From: an uncultured Kroppenstedtia sp. | GTDB lineage: Bacteria; Bacillota; Bacilli; Thermoactinomycetales; DSM-45169 | Direction of reading: 5' to 3' | DNA: 12,535 bases | Assembly (NCBI GenBank): GCA_959600065.1 | Contig: CAUGKZ010000013.1 | Span: 1 to 12,535, forward strand | Part shown: positions 1 through 7,267 of the stretch, piece by piece | Layout: each line of letters opens with the position of its first letter | Numbering within the stretch: the first letter of the stretch is position 1 | Notes under the pieces: model-generated | Databases searched by the model: none | What the model saw: only the letters and a program-made list of their open reading frames with translations | What the model was told of the DNA's origin: nothing | Program-made: the position numbers and the translations under genes

Positions 1-21
1 ACAGATATGGGAGGTAGGGGC

Positions 22-924
22 ATGGGAGAAACCCCCTTGTTTGATGAGTTGGGCCACCCCATTTGGATGGACAGGGAAGAGTTTCGAACGCATGTGATTC
101 CAGAAAACATAGAAGCGGATTGGGACGACCCTCATAATCTTTATACCTTTACAGTTCAATTGTATAAGGATGGTTTTCTGAAAGAAGCGGAACAGGGAGT
201 GAACCGTCTCTTGGAACTGACGGACCAAGAGGAGGAGGTCCTGCTGTTGCAGGCTCTGGTTCTGATGAGAGAGAACAACCCTGAGGAAGGGGAACGGGTG
301 TTGCTTCAATGTATCGATAAGTACCCGGACAGAGGCGTCGCCCATACATACTTGGCTCGAATTCTGGATGCTCGTGGAGAACGGGAACAGGCAGTCCAAC
401 AGTTGAAGGAAGGCTTATCCAAAGAGCCGAATCAGGAGACCGCTCTTCGCATGTTTACAGAATGGGTCGGCGAGCAGGAAGAGGCAGCCCCCTTTTTGGA
501 GCAGTTGTCGGAAACTACGAACTCTTGGTGGCCTCTGTTGGAACTTGGAAAGTTACACTTCAAAAAGAAGAGCTTCTCCGATGCGATGACTTACTTTCAA
601 AAGTGTTTGGATCGAATTCGCGAGGATCGCACCGAAGAGGATTTGCCATCATGGGAAGAAGAAACAACCACGATGACGGTTTCATCTTTACTTCGTAAGG
701 AAGGCTTGACTGAAGAACTGATTCAATTCAGTAAGAAATATTGGACACCCGCCTACATAACCCCTTTCCTTGGGATGGACTATGCCCAGGCTCTGTATGA
801 CTCGGGGGATCCTAAAGGAGCGGTGGATATTCTCGCCCGGATGCTGGAATATATCGCTCCCGAATATCAGCATATGGTCCATCTTCGGATGCAACAATTG
901 GATCCGATCCCCGAAAAATCTTGA
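22..924 (+). CDS. Tetratricopeptide (TPR) repeat protein
   Basis: A 300-residue soluble protein with no signal peptide or membrane segment. Helix-turn-helix pairs with TPR spacing are visible at about residues 36-68, 71-102, 104-137, 168-196 and 250-281, for example the pattern AL-Y-GD-GA--ILARMLEYI near the C-terminus. TPR arrays are protein-binding scaffolds; the partner cannot be read from the sequence, so the specific role is unknown. I chose the ATG at 22 because GGGAGGT (9-15) sits 6 nt before it; the in-frame ATG at 7 overlaps that ribosome binding site and would leave none of its own. The residues before the first repeat are acidic and aromatic-rich (WMDREEF, ADWDDPHNLY). The gene ends in a strong terminator, so it is the last gene of whatever operon starts upstream of the window. 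Confidence 0.85.
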   Translation: MGETPLFDELGHPIWMDREEFRTHVIPENIEADWDDPHNLYTFTVQLYKDGFLKEAEQGVNRLLELTDQEEEVLLLQALVLMRENNPEEGERVLLQCIDKYPDRGVAHTYLARILDARGEREQAVQQLKEGLSKEPNQETALRMFTEWVGEQEEAAPFLEQLSETTNSWWPLLELGKLHFKKKSFSDAMTYFQKCLDRIREDRTEEDLPSWEEETTTMTVSSLLRKEGLTEELIQFSKKYWTPAYITPFLGMDYAQALYDSGDPKGAVDILARMLEYIAPEYQHMVHLRMQQLDPIPEKS

Positions 925-933
925 AATAAAGCT

Positions 934-966
934 CCCGCCTCCAGGGATTTGGATGGTGGGTTTTTT
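934..966 (+). terminator. Rho-independent terminator of the TPR gene
   Basis: The stem CCCGCCTCCA (934-943) pairs with TGGATGGTGGG (950-960) through one G-U pair and one bulged T at 954, with a 6-nt loop. It is followed directly by six T (961-966). It starts 10 nt after the TPR stop codon. Confidence 0.8.
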
Positions 967-970
967 GTAT

Positions 971-993
971 AAAAAACGCGCTTAAAAAGCGCG
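971..993 (-). terminator. Rho-independent terminator of the small minus-strand gene
   Basis: The perfect stem CGCGCTT (977-983) / AAGCGCG (987-993) has an AAA loop. Six A on the + strand (971-976) become a U run in the minus-strand transcript. It lies 33 nt past the stop of the small minus-strand gene at 1026-1190 and only 4 nt from the T run of the opposing TPR terminator. Confidence 0.8.
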
Positions 994-1025
994 CGGACAG
1001 GCTTTCGATCTGTGGGAATGCCTGA

Positions 1026-1190
1026 CTATTCAAGTGTTTTTTTGTGATCCTTCACTGACTTTGATTTCCTTGACGGATCTGCTTTTTCTGATGCGATATT
1101 AGCCAATTCACCGCTTTGTTCGTATGCAAATTGCACCGGATCTAGATGAAGATCCTTTGGGGCTTCTCTGCGCTCTTCCTCCTCGTTCAT
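1026..1190 (-). CDS. Small charged protein of unknown function (54 aa)
   Basis: A short gene that a 60-residue cutoff would miss. The ATG (1190-1188) is preceded by GAGGAGG (1206-1200 on the minus strand) at 9 nt, a near-perfect ribosome binding site. The frame runs 54 codons to TAG and is followed by a minus-strand terminator at 993-971. The product is hydrophilic, begins MNEEEERREAPKDLHLDPVQ, has an Ala/Glu-rich centre (FAYEQSGELANIASEKAD) and a basic, Lys/Ser-rich tail ending KKTLE. There is no Cys, no signal peptide and no membrane segment; disorder is likely. I do not recognise the family. It is transcribed away from the CsoR/CstR-type gene, sharing a 189-nt spacer. RBS plus terminator make it a likely real gene; the function is open, and a small sporulation or stress protein would be only a guess. 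Confidence 0.72.
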   Translation of the reverse strand: MNEEEERREAPKDLHLDPVQFAYEQSGELANIASEKADPSRKSKSVKDHKKTLE

Positions 1191-1207
1191 TTCGTAAAGC
1201 CTCCTCG

Positions 1208-1238
1208 GAACCTGGGATTTGGGGTAGAACCCTGGTTC
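1208..1238. repeat. Imperfect inverted repeat in the divergent spacer
   Basis: GAACCTGGG (1208-1216) and CCCTGGTTC (1230-1238) are inverted copies with one central mismatch, 13 nt apart. Nested inside is GGGT-AGA-ACCC (1222-1232). The element lies just upstream of the small minus-strand gene's ribosome binding site and about 140 nt before the CsoR-type start. It could be an operator or a leader hairpin; the sequence alone does not say which. Confidence 0.35.
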
Positions 1239-1334
1239 TCAGTTTGTCTTGTGAAGAGAAAATTTATGCGAGGAGGGGAAACGGCGCATATTGTCGTACA
1301 GGGACGCGGGATCAGGGGGGATTCGGTGTTTGTA

Positions 1335-1345
1335 TATGATAAAAT
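1335..1345 (+). promoter_or_regulatory. Possible -10 region of the CsoR/CstR-type gene
   Basis: The A/T-rich stretch TATGATAAAAT contains TATGAT (1335-1340) and the overlapping TAAAAT (1340-1345), about 35-45 nt before the start codon. No good -35 hexamer lies at 16-18 nt, so this is a weak call. Confidence 0.3.
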
Positions 1346-1379
1346 GGATCTCAATGGTGGGAAGGAAAGGAGCAGGGGC

Positions 1380-1646
1380 ATGGAATACAGTGAAGACATG
1401 AAAAAACGCTTACGTCGGGTAGAAGGGCAGCTACGTGGGGTTTTGCGAATGATGGAGGAGGAGCAATCGTGTAAAGACGTGGTTTCTCAACTTTCTGCAG
1501 TTCGGTCAGCGGTGGATCGGGCTAGTGCCTATATCGTCAGTCGCAACTTAGAGAAACGAATCCGGGAGGAATTGAATAAGGAGGAAGGCCAAAATACCGA
1601 GAAATTAGTGGAGGAAGCGATCCATCTGTTAGTGAAGAGCCATTAA
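1380..1646 (+). CDS. CsoR/CstR-family (DUF156) transcriptional repressor
   Basis: An 88-residue all-helical protein of the copper/persulfide/formaldehyde-sensing repressor family, which binds DNA as a tetramer and lets go when its Cys-centred sensor reacts. Family hallmarks are RLRRVEGQLRGVLRMMEE (10-27), C31 in QSCKDVVSQLSAVRSA and the C-terminal EEAIHLLVKSH. The length and the end resemble the persulfide sensor CstR more than copper CsoR. The second sensing position, a Cys (CstR) or His/Cys (CsoR) shortly after the NLE motif (56-58), is not present: the segment reads NLEKRIREEL, with Arg at 60. So the signal is uncertain. ATG 1380 is supported by AAAGGAG (1366-1372) at 7 nt; a longer in-frame extension back to 1146 lacks family similarity. 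No sulfur or metal gene follows, so the target may be its own promoter, the divergent small gene or a distant locus. Confidence 0.9.
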   Translation: MEYSEDMKKRLRRVEGQLRGVLRMMEEEQSCKDVVSQLSAVRSAVDRASAYIVSRNLEKRIREELNKEEGQNTEKLVEEAIHLLVKSH

Positions 1647-1651
1647 TATAT

Positions 1652-1670
1652 ATCGGGTTATGGTCCCGAT
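1652..1670 (+). terminator. Weak hairpin after the CsoR/CstR-type gene
   Basis: ATCGGG (1652-1657) pairs perfectly with CCCGAT (1665-1670) around a 7-nt loop, starting 5 nt after the stop codon. No T run follows, so termination by this hairpin alone is doubtful. Confidence 0.35.
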
Positions 1671-1828
1671 GTAATTTGAGAGCCCAAATCTCACCTGCAG
1701 TATGACTTTTTAAACAATGCGAATCTATCTTCCTTTTAATGTAGCTTCATGGTCTTTCATCCATCCCGAAAATATATGAAAATAAGCATAACGGATGATA
1801 CAGAGGAGCTCAGGGAAGGGGAAAGAGG

Positions 1829-2509
1829 ATGCGTACCATTTTGGCAGTGGATGATGACCGGGATATCGTTCATCTAATTACAGAAGGGTTTCGGTATGAG
1901 TCATCTTTTGAGGTGATTCCCGCCTATACGGGGGAAGAAGCCTTGAAAATCGTGAACAGCCGCCCGGTGGATTTTGTCATTCTCGATATTATGTTGCCTG
2001 GATTGGACGGGATGGAGACCTGCCGGCGCATTCGGCAACAGCATACCGTTCCGATTTTGCTGTTGAGTGTCCGGGACCGAGAATTGGACAAAGTCATCGG
2101 ATTGGAAATCGGCGCAGATGACTACCTGACAAAGCCTTTCAGTCCCCGTGAGTTATTGGCGCGGGTAAAGGCACACTTTCGACGGGTGGAACGAATAAAG
2201 CAAGAGATGGGTCCTTCCGCTGGGTCAGGCCCTCTATCCATCAATGAGCAGACTTACGAAGTGGTGGTGGATGGGGAGAAGGTGGATCTGTCTGCAAAGG
2301 AGTTTCAAATCCTTTCCTATCTCGCCAAACATCCCAATCAAGTCCTTTCCAGAGAACAGCTCTATCAAAAAATTTGGGGGCAGGAATTCGGGGACCTGAA
2401 TACGGTGACGGTCCATATCAAAAATATCCGTAAAAAAATAGGACGGGATTGCATCAAAACGATCTGGGGAGTGGGGTACAAATTTGCTTGGGAGAGTGAG
2501 GAAGGGTGA
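1829..2509 (+). CDS. OmpR/PhoB-family response regulator
   Basis: A 226-residue DNA-binding response regulator, the cytoplasmic output half of a two-component system. The receiver domain (2-118) has the acidic pocket D8-D10, the phospho-acceptor D53 in VILDIMLPGLDG, the switch residue S80 and K102 in TKPFSPRELL. The winged-helix effector domain (about 132-222) shows the usual LSAKEFQILSYLAKHP, VLSREQLYQKIWG, TVTVHIKNIRKKIG and IWGVGYKF blocks. The start is ATG 1829 after AAGGGGA. The stop overlaps the kinase GTG by 4 nt (GTGA), so the two are translationally coupled. An inverted pair TTTCAT (1755-1760) / ATGAAA (1776-1781) lies upstream and could be an autoregulatory site, but this is weak. 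Confidence 0.95.
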   Translation: MRTILAVDDDRDIVHLITEGFRYESSFEVIPAYTGEEALKIVNSRPVDFVILDIMLPGLDGMETCRRIRQQHTVPILLLSVRDRELDKVIGLEIGADDYLTKPFSPRELLARVKAHFRRVERIKQEMGPSAGSGPLSINEQTYEVVVDGEKVDLSAKEFQILSYLAKHPNQVLSREQLYQKIWGQEFGDLNTVTVHIKNIRKKIGRDCIKTIWGVGYKFAWESEEG

Positions 2510-3831
2510 AGCTGAAGTGGAAGATCCCTTTCCTCTTTTTTTTGTTGGCCTTTGTGTTGTTTTTTGTCAGTGTTTTCTATCTTCGGGTGGAAGTGATTGA
2601 ACGCATCTGGGAGCGGGTCTCGGACCGGCAACAGGTTCATCGTGAGAGTGAGGCGCAAATGATGAACCAGGTGGCTCGTCTCCATCCAGATATAGAGAAA
2701 ATTCACTCTTATTTGCAACAAAGGGCTCTTCGGGAACAACTCTCCGTAACTTTGTTCCAGGCGGATGGGGTAACCCCTCTCCTGAAAATTTCCTCTGCAC
2801 AAGACGGAAAGACCTCGGAAGAGAGGTGGTTTCCTGTCAGAAGCCAAGGGAAAACGGTTTATTTGATCCAGGTAATCCGTCCTTTCCGGGAGGAGGAGAT
2901 CGGGTTGGAGGAGGCCCTGACGGACACATTTGCATTTCTGATGCTGCTTCTGTCGGGGTTGATTCTGCTGTTGGCCCTCTATTTTAACATGTTGATTATC
3001 CGGCCCTTGGCCCGGCTGAATCAACGTTTGGACCAGGTGAATCTGGAAAACCCGATGCCTCCTCTCACCAGTAAGCGTTGCGATGAAATCGGAGTTCTTT
3101 ACCGCCGTTTCGGTGAGATGGAAGAGAGACTTCACCATGCCCATCGGGAGCAGGTGGATATGGTGGCTGCCATTACCCACGATCTCAAGACCCCTTTGAC
3201 TTCCATCCGGGGTTTTTTGGAATTGTTACTCACCCGTCATGACATGTCTGCGGGAGAAAAGGAATACCTTCAACTAATTCGAAAAAAAGAGGAACAGATG
3301 AACCAATTGCTTAACTCCTTTTCCGAGTATACCCAAAAAGAAATACAACTAAAGGATGTGGAGTTAACGCAGATGCCGGTGAGCCCTCTGTTTCGATCCG
3401 TGGTAGAAGAATATGAAGCGGAGCTCTTCGGTTTGGGACATCGTTTGCTTTGTCGGAATCACCTCGGACTCGAACAAGTCCGGATTCATGAAGGGATGCT
3501 GAGACGGGTGTTTGCCAACATCGTCAGCAACTCAGTCCGGCACGGTGACAGAGCTCAGCTGACTCTAACCTGGACTGCTTTTAGTGAGGAGGGGCGAGTC
3601 TATTTTCGACTGGAGGATAACGGAAAGGGGGTTTCGCAAGGGAATCTATCGGAACTTTTCCAGCGTTTCTATACAGTGGATCCTTCACGGGGAAGTGGGA
3701 AAGGTTCTGGCTTGGGATTGGCCACCTGCCGTTCGATCATCCATCGCCATGGGGGAGAGATCTTCGCTTTCTCCTCTTCCATGGGCGGGTTGGGTATCTC
3801 TTTCAGCCTGCCGGTAGTTCATCAATCGTAA
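2506..3831 (+). CDS. Membrane sensor histidine kinase
   Basis: A 441-residue partner kinase of the preceding regulator. TM1 is at about 7-27, then a roughly 110-residue extracellular sensor region, TM2 at 142-165, a HAMP linker to about 217, and the dimerisation domain with phospho-acceptor H225 in THDLKTPLTSIRG. The ATPase domain carries the N box (RVFANIVSNSVRHG, N338/N342), G1 box (DNGKGVS, 371-377), F box (LFQRFYTVD) and G2 box (GSGKGSGLGLATC, 397-408). All catalytic motifs are intact. The extracellular segment matches no sensor fold I recognise, so the stimulus is unknown. The start is GTG at 2506, overlapping the regulator stop by 4 nt, with GAGGAAG just upstream. The MMPL exporter that follows is the likely regulated target. 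Confidence 0.94.
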   Translation: MKLKWKIPFLFFLLAFVLFFVSVFYLRVEVIERIWERVSDRQQVHRESEAQMMNQVARLHPDIEKIHSYLQQRALREQLSVTLFQADGVTPLLKISSAQDGKTSEERWFPVRSQGKTVYLIQVIRPFREEEIGLEEALTDTFAFLMLLLSGLILLLALYFNMLIIRPLARLNQRLDQVNLENPMPPLTSKRCDEIGVLYRRFGEMEERLHHAHREQVDMVAAITHDLKTPLTSIRGFLELLLTRHDMSAGEKEYLQLIRKKEEQMNQLLNSFSEYTQKEIQLKDVELTQMPVSPLFRSVVEEYEAELFGLGHRLLCRNHLGLEQVRIHEGMLRRVFANIVSNSVRHGDRAQLTLTWTAFSEEGRVYFRLEDNGKGVSQGNLSELFQRFYTVDPSRGSGKGSGLGLATCRSIIHRHGGEIFAFSSSMGGLGISFSLPVVHQS

Positions 3832-3877
3832 GTCGGATGGAGGGCGAAATTTACCTTTCTTCATTTTTGTTTTATCT

Positions 3878-3905
3878 TTGATTCAGTTTTCATTGGTAAC
3901 ATAAA
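3878..3905 (+). promoter_or_regulatory. Possible promoter of the MMPL gene
   Basis: TTGATT (3878-3883) and CATAAA (3900-3905) match the sigma-A -35 and -10 hexamers at four of six positions each, with a 16-nt spacer, about 40 nt before the start codon. No terminator separates the kinase from the MMPL gene, so read-through is also possible. Confidence 0.35.
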
Positions 3906-3941
3906 CCCATAAACTCAACGATATGGGAGTGAGGGAGAACC

Positions 3942-6900
3942 TTGAGGAAAATCATCCGTTGGAAGTGGTGGATCCTTGCTTTGTGGGCGGTCATCTCTGT
4001 CCTGGCTGTGATCACCCTACCGGATATGGGTGAGCTGGTCAGAGAGAAGGGGCAGCCTGCCATCCCGGAAAACTACTCATCCCAGTTAGCCGGGGATTTA
4101 GAGAAAAAACTAAATGAAACCTCCAGCAAGGGTAATGAGATGACCTTGATGGTCGTTTTCACAGGCGAACAGGAAAAACTGAGCTCCACGGATCTGAAGA
4201 ATATTAAAAAATCCATTCAACGATTGAAAGATCAGGATCAAGAATTGGGAATTTCCAGCGTATTGACCCATTTTGACGAAAAGGCCCTGAAAGAACAGTT
4301 CGTTTCCAAAGATGGTACCACGATTCTCTCCGTTCTTTCCGTGGATCGGGGGCAGCGTTCGGTTCCGGAAGTGAGAGACAGTCTGGAAAAAGCTCTGGGA
4401 AACCCTGATGTCAAATATGAATTGACCGGGGCGGATCTGATCAATGAGGACTTCGCCCGCACCACATTGGACGGGGTCCGCAAAACAGAACAGATCACCG
4501 TGATTTTTATTATTCTAGTGTTGTTGCTCGTATTTCGTTCCCCATTGGCTCCCTTGGTCTCCCTAATTTCTGTCGGGGCTTCCTATCTGGCGTCACTGGC
4601 AGTGGTGGCCCATCTGGTAGATCAGCTTGATTTCCCCTTTACCAATTTTACACAGATCTTTTTGGTACTCGTCCTATTTGGAATCGGCACGGACTACAAT
4701 ATCCTGCTCTTTTCCCGGTTCAAGGAAGAGATGGCCCGGCGCAAGTCTGTCTCTCTCTCCATTGTAGAAACATACCGGACGGCTGGAAAAACTGTAGTTT
4801 ACAGTGCTTTGGCCGTTATGATCGGATTTGCCAGCCTCGGGTTGGCCCAATTTTCCATCTATCAGGCAGGGGTGGCTGTAGCTATCGGGGTTCTGTTTTT
4901 GTTGTTGTCCCTGTTCACGATTATTCCTTTCTTCATGTCGATTCTAGGAAAAACCATGTTCTGGCCTGCTCGAAAGATGGAGGGACATACGGAAAATCGG
5001 TTGTGGACGTTTTTGTCATCCACCTCCTATCGACGCCCCTTAGTCTCTTTGTTGGTCGTCGTGATCTTGACCGTGCCGGTCCTGTTCCTCTATGAGGGAA
5101 ATCTCTCCTACAACAATCTGGAGGAGATGGATAGTGAATCTCCATCTGTCCGTGGCTTCAATATGATCTCTGACCACTTCAGTCCGGGTAAAACGATGCC
5201 TGCTTCGGTGGTGCTAGAGAGCGACAAGCCTTTGGACAGCCCGGAGGGGATGGCTTTTATCGATCAGGTGACTGAATCGCTGACCCGGGTGCAGGGAGTG
5301 GAGGCGGCCTTTGGTCCCACGCGTCCCCAAGGGAAGCCCATAGAGGAGTTGTACATCGACAAGCAGACGAAACAGACCAAAGATGGGATTGGCGAAGCTG
5401 GTAAAGGAACCGGACAGATTCAACAGGGGCTGGATGAAACAGTTCAACAAATTCGGAAAGGAACAGACCAAGATTTCTCCCGGGTGGAAGATCTGGTGGA
5501 GGGTACTGAATCGGCTCAGATCGGAGTCTCCCGGATTCGCCAGGCGATGGAACAAATACAGGGGGGAGTGGGGCAAGGGGCCGGTGGGGCCCAGGAGGTT
5601 CATTCCGGACTGAAGCAACTGGAATCCGGGATGACCCAACTCTCGTCTTCTACAGATCAGTTATCCGGGGGGATCGGCCAACTAAATACCGGGTACCAAC
5701 GTCTGGGAAGCGAGTATAAAAACCTGGAGAATCAACTGAGCGGGCTTCAGTCCCTCGCCTTGCAAATGACAAAACAGGTGCAGTCATTGGAGCAATCCCA
5801 TCCCGAACTTTCCGCTGACCCGAATTTTCAGGGGTTAAAAGGGATGTCTCAAAAACTGGAGGGATCTTTGGGGCAGCTGGAATCGGGTTTGAATACTCTG
5901 AACAGCAACCTGGGCAAGACCAATGCCAGATTGTCTGAAGCCCACACCGGATTGAAACAAGTGGCTGAGGGGCAACGGAAAATGTTGGCCGGTATGCGCG
6001 AACTAAAAGCAGGTTCTTCTCAGTTGGCTGAAGGATTGCAAAAAGGGGCCCAGGGACAGAGTCAGGTGACTGACAGTCTGTATGCAGTGGAAAACGGTCT
6101 GGGAGAGATCACGCAAGGGCAGAAGCAATTGAACACCGGATTGCAAGGGCTGGAAAGCAATCTGAGCCAGTTAAGAAACGGTCTTGGAAAAAGTGCCGAT
6201 GGGCTGGATCAGATTACAGAAGGATTGCAACAAGCCGAAGGATATCTCGGAGATATGTCCCGGACAGAGGCTTCCCACACTTTCTTTGTTCCGGAGAAGG
6301 TTCTCAAGGGAGAGGAGTTTCAAAAGGGACTGGATGCGTATATGTCCGATGACCGCAAGGTGATGAAATGGGAGATTATTTTAGAGGGGGATCCCTATGC
6401 TGAGGACGCGATGGATACGGCGGCTGAACTGGATTCCACAGTTTCCGGGAAACTGGAAAAGACCGAATTCGCCGATGCCCGTCACGGAGTCGGTGGAGTC
6501 TCTTCCCAAAATCGTGATCTGAACCAGATTTCCACCGGAGATCTAAATCGAACCGCTCTGTTGATGTTAGCGGGGATTACGTTGGTTCTGCTGTGGATTC
6601 TGCGTTCTTTTTGGAACACCGTCTATATTATCGGCTCGCTGATTTTGTCCTATTTCACAGCATTGGCGACTACGGAACAAATTTTCTCCAACTGGTTAAG
6701 CATCGGTGAACTGACCTGGTCGGTCCCCTTCTTCTCGATGATCATGGTGATCGCACTGGGAGTTGACTACAGTATCTTTCTCATGATGCGCTACCGGGAG
6801 TATCCGACGCTCACACCTGGCGAAGCATTCGCCCTTTCCGCCAAAAAAATCGGATCGGTGGTGATTTCTGCAGCGGTGATCCTTGCTCTCACCTTTGCAG

Positions 6901-7067
6901 CTTTGTATCCCTCTGGAGTATTAACCCTGATCCAGATCGCCACGGTGGTGATTATCGGACTATTCCTCCTCGCTTTTGTCATGCTCCCCATCTTCCTTCC
7001 CGCGATGATTTCCGTTACAGAAAGACTGAATACGGTGCCAGCACAGAAGAAGGAAGAGATTTCTTGA
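3942..7067 (+). CDS. MMPL/RND-type membrane exporter with long heptad-repeat domain
   Basis: A 1041-residue proton-driven transporter of the MMPL family (YdfJ-like in Bacillus), which exports lipids, drugs or envelope components. Each half has one TM, an extracellular domain and five more TMs: TM1 about 8-26, TM2-6 about 184-335, TM7 about 365-385, TM8-12 about 870-1020. The proton-relay Asp-Tyr pairs are D251-Y252 (GIGTDYNILLFSRF) and D942-Y943 (ALGVDYSIFLMMRY). The second extracellular domain is far larger than the first (about 389-868 against 27-182). Its core, about 480-770, repeats a Gly-Leu heptad such as GLKQLESGMTQL, like that of YhgE/Pip phage-receptor-type proteins, and probably forms a long helical stalk. 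The start is TTG 3942 with GAGGGAG (3931-3937) 4 nt upstream; no better in-frame start exists. It lies behind the two-component genes and ends at a strong terminator. The substrate cannot be read. Confidence 0.93.
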   Translation: MRKIIRWKWWILALWAVISVLAVITLPDMGELVREKGQPAIPENYSSQLAGDLEKKLNETSSKGNEMTLMVVFTGEQEKLSSTDLKNIKKSIQRLKDQDQELGISSVLTHFDEKALKEQFVSKDGTTILSVLSVDRGQRSVPEVRDSLEKALGNPDVKYELTGADLINEDFARTTLDGVRKTEQITVIFIILVLLLVFRSPLAPLVSLISVGASYLASLAVVAHLVDQLDFPFTNFTQIFLVLVLFGIGTDYNILLFSRFKEEMARRKSVSLSIVETYRTAGKTVVYSALAVMIGFASLGLAQFSIYQAGVAVAIGVLFLLLSLFTIIPFFMSILGKTMFWPARKMEGHTENRLWTFLSSTSYRRPLVSLLVVVILTVPVLFLYEGNLSYNNLEEMDSESPSVRGFNMISDHFSPGKTMPASVVLESDKPLDSPEGMAFIDQVTESLTRVQGVEAAFGPTRPQGKPIEELYIDKQTKQTKDGIGEAGKGTGQIQQGLDETVQQIRKGTDQDFSRVEDLVEGTESAQIGVSRIRQAMEQIQGGVGQGAGGAQEVHSGLKQLESGMTQLSSSTDQLSGGIGQLNTGYQRLGSEYKNLENQLSGLQSLALQMTKQVQSLEQSHPELSADPNFQGLKGMSQKLEGSLGQLESGLNTLNSNLGKTNARLSEAHTGLKQVAEGQRKMLAGMRELKAGSSQLAEGLQKGAQGQSQVTDSLYAVENGLGEITQGQKQLNTGLQGLESNLSQLRNGLGKSADGLDQITEGLQQAEGYLGDMSRTEASHTFFVPEKVLKGEEFQKGLDAYMSDDRKVMKWEIILEGDPYAEDAMDTAAELDSTVSGKLEKTEFADARHGVGGVSSQNRDLNQISTGDLNRTALLMLAGITLVLLWILRSFWNTVYIIGSLILSYFTALATTEQIFSNWLSIGELTWSVPFFSMIMVIALGVDYSIFLMMRYREYPTLTPGEAFALSAKKIGSVVISAAVILALTFAALYPSGVLTLIQIATVVIIGLFLLAFVMLPIFLPAMISVTERLNTVPAQKKEEIS

Positions 7068-7073
7068 CTCTCT

Positions 7074-7093
7074 GCCCCTGCGGGGGCTTTTTT
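7074..7093 (+). terminator. Rho-independent terminator of the MMPL gene
   Basis: GCCCC (7074-7078) pairs with GGGGC (7083-7087) around TGCG and is followed by six T (7088-7093). It starts 7 nt after the MMPL stop codon and closes the regulator-kinase-exporter unit. Confidence 0.85.
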
Positions 7094-7267
7094 ACATGGG
7101 ATCACGTTCCTGTATGAGAAACAGGGGGATAGGAAAATATTTGTAAATGAATGTTTGAGCCGGATTATTATTTCCTTTCCAACACAAAATGATTATTATA
7201 AGATAGGATTGGTTCTAGATGAGTCCACTGGGAGTAAAAAATTGCCGTCCATTAGGGGGTATCCAGT

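Noticed and set aside
1146..1379. An N-terminal extension of the CsoR/CstR-type gene by 78 codons
   Set aside because: It has no family similarity, overlaps the small minus-strand gene and its RBS, and the internal ATG at 1380 has a good RBS at 7 nt.
2365..3180. Long minus-strand frame opposite the regulator and kinase
   Set aside because: It lies wholly opposite two clearly coding genes, is rich in Gln/His/Pro/Leu as antisense frames are, and has no RBS or recognisable domain.
5340..6260. Repeated DNA (GGATTGCAA-type copies) inside the MMPL gene as a mobile or tandem repeat
   Set aside because: The copies follow from the Gly-Leu heptad protein pattern and vary at codon level; they are not a DNA-level tandem array.
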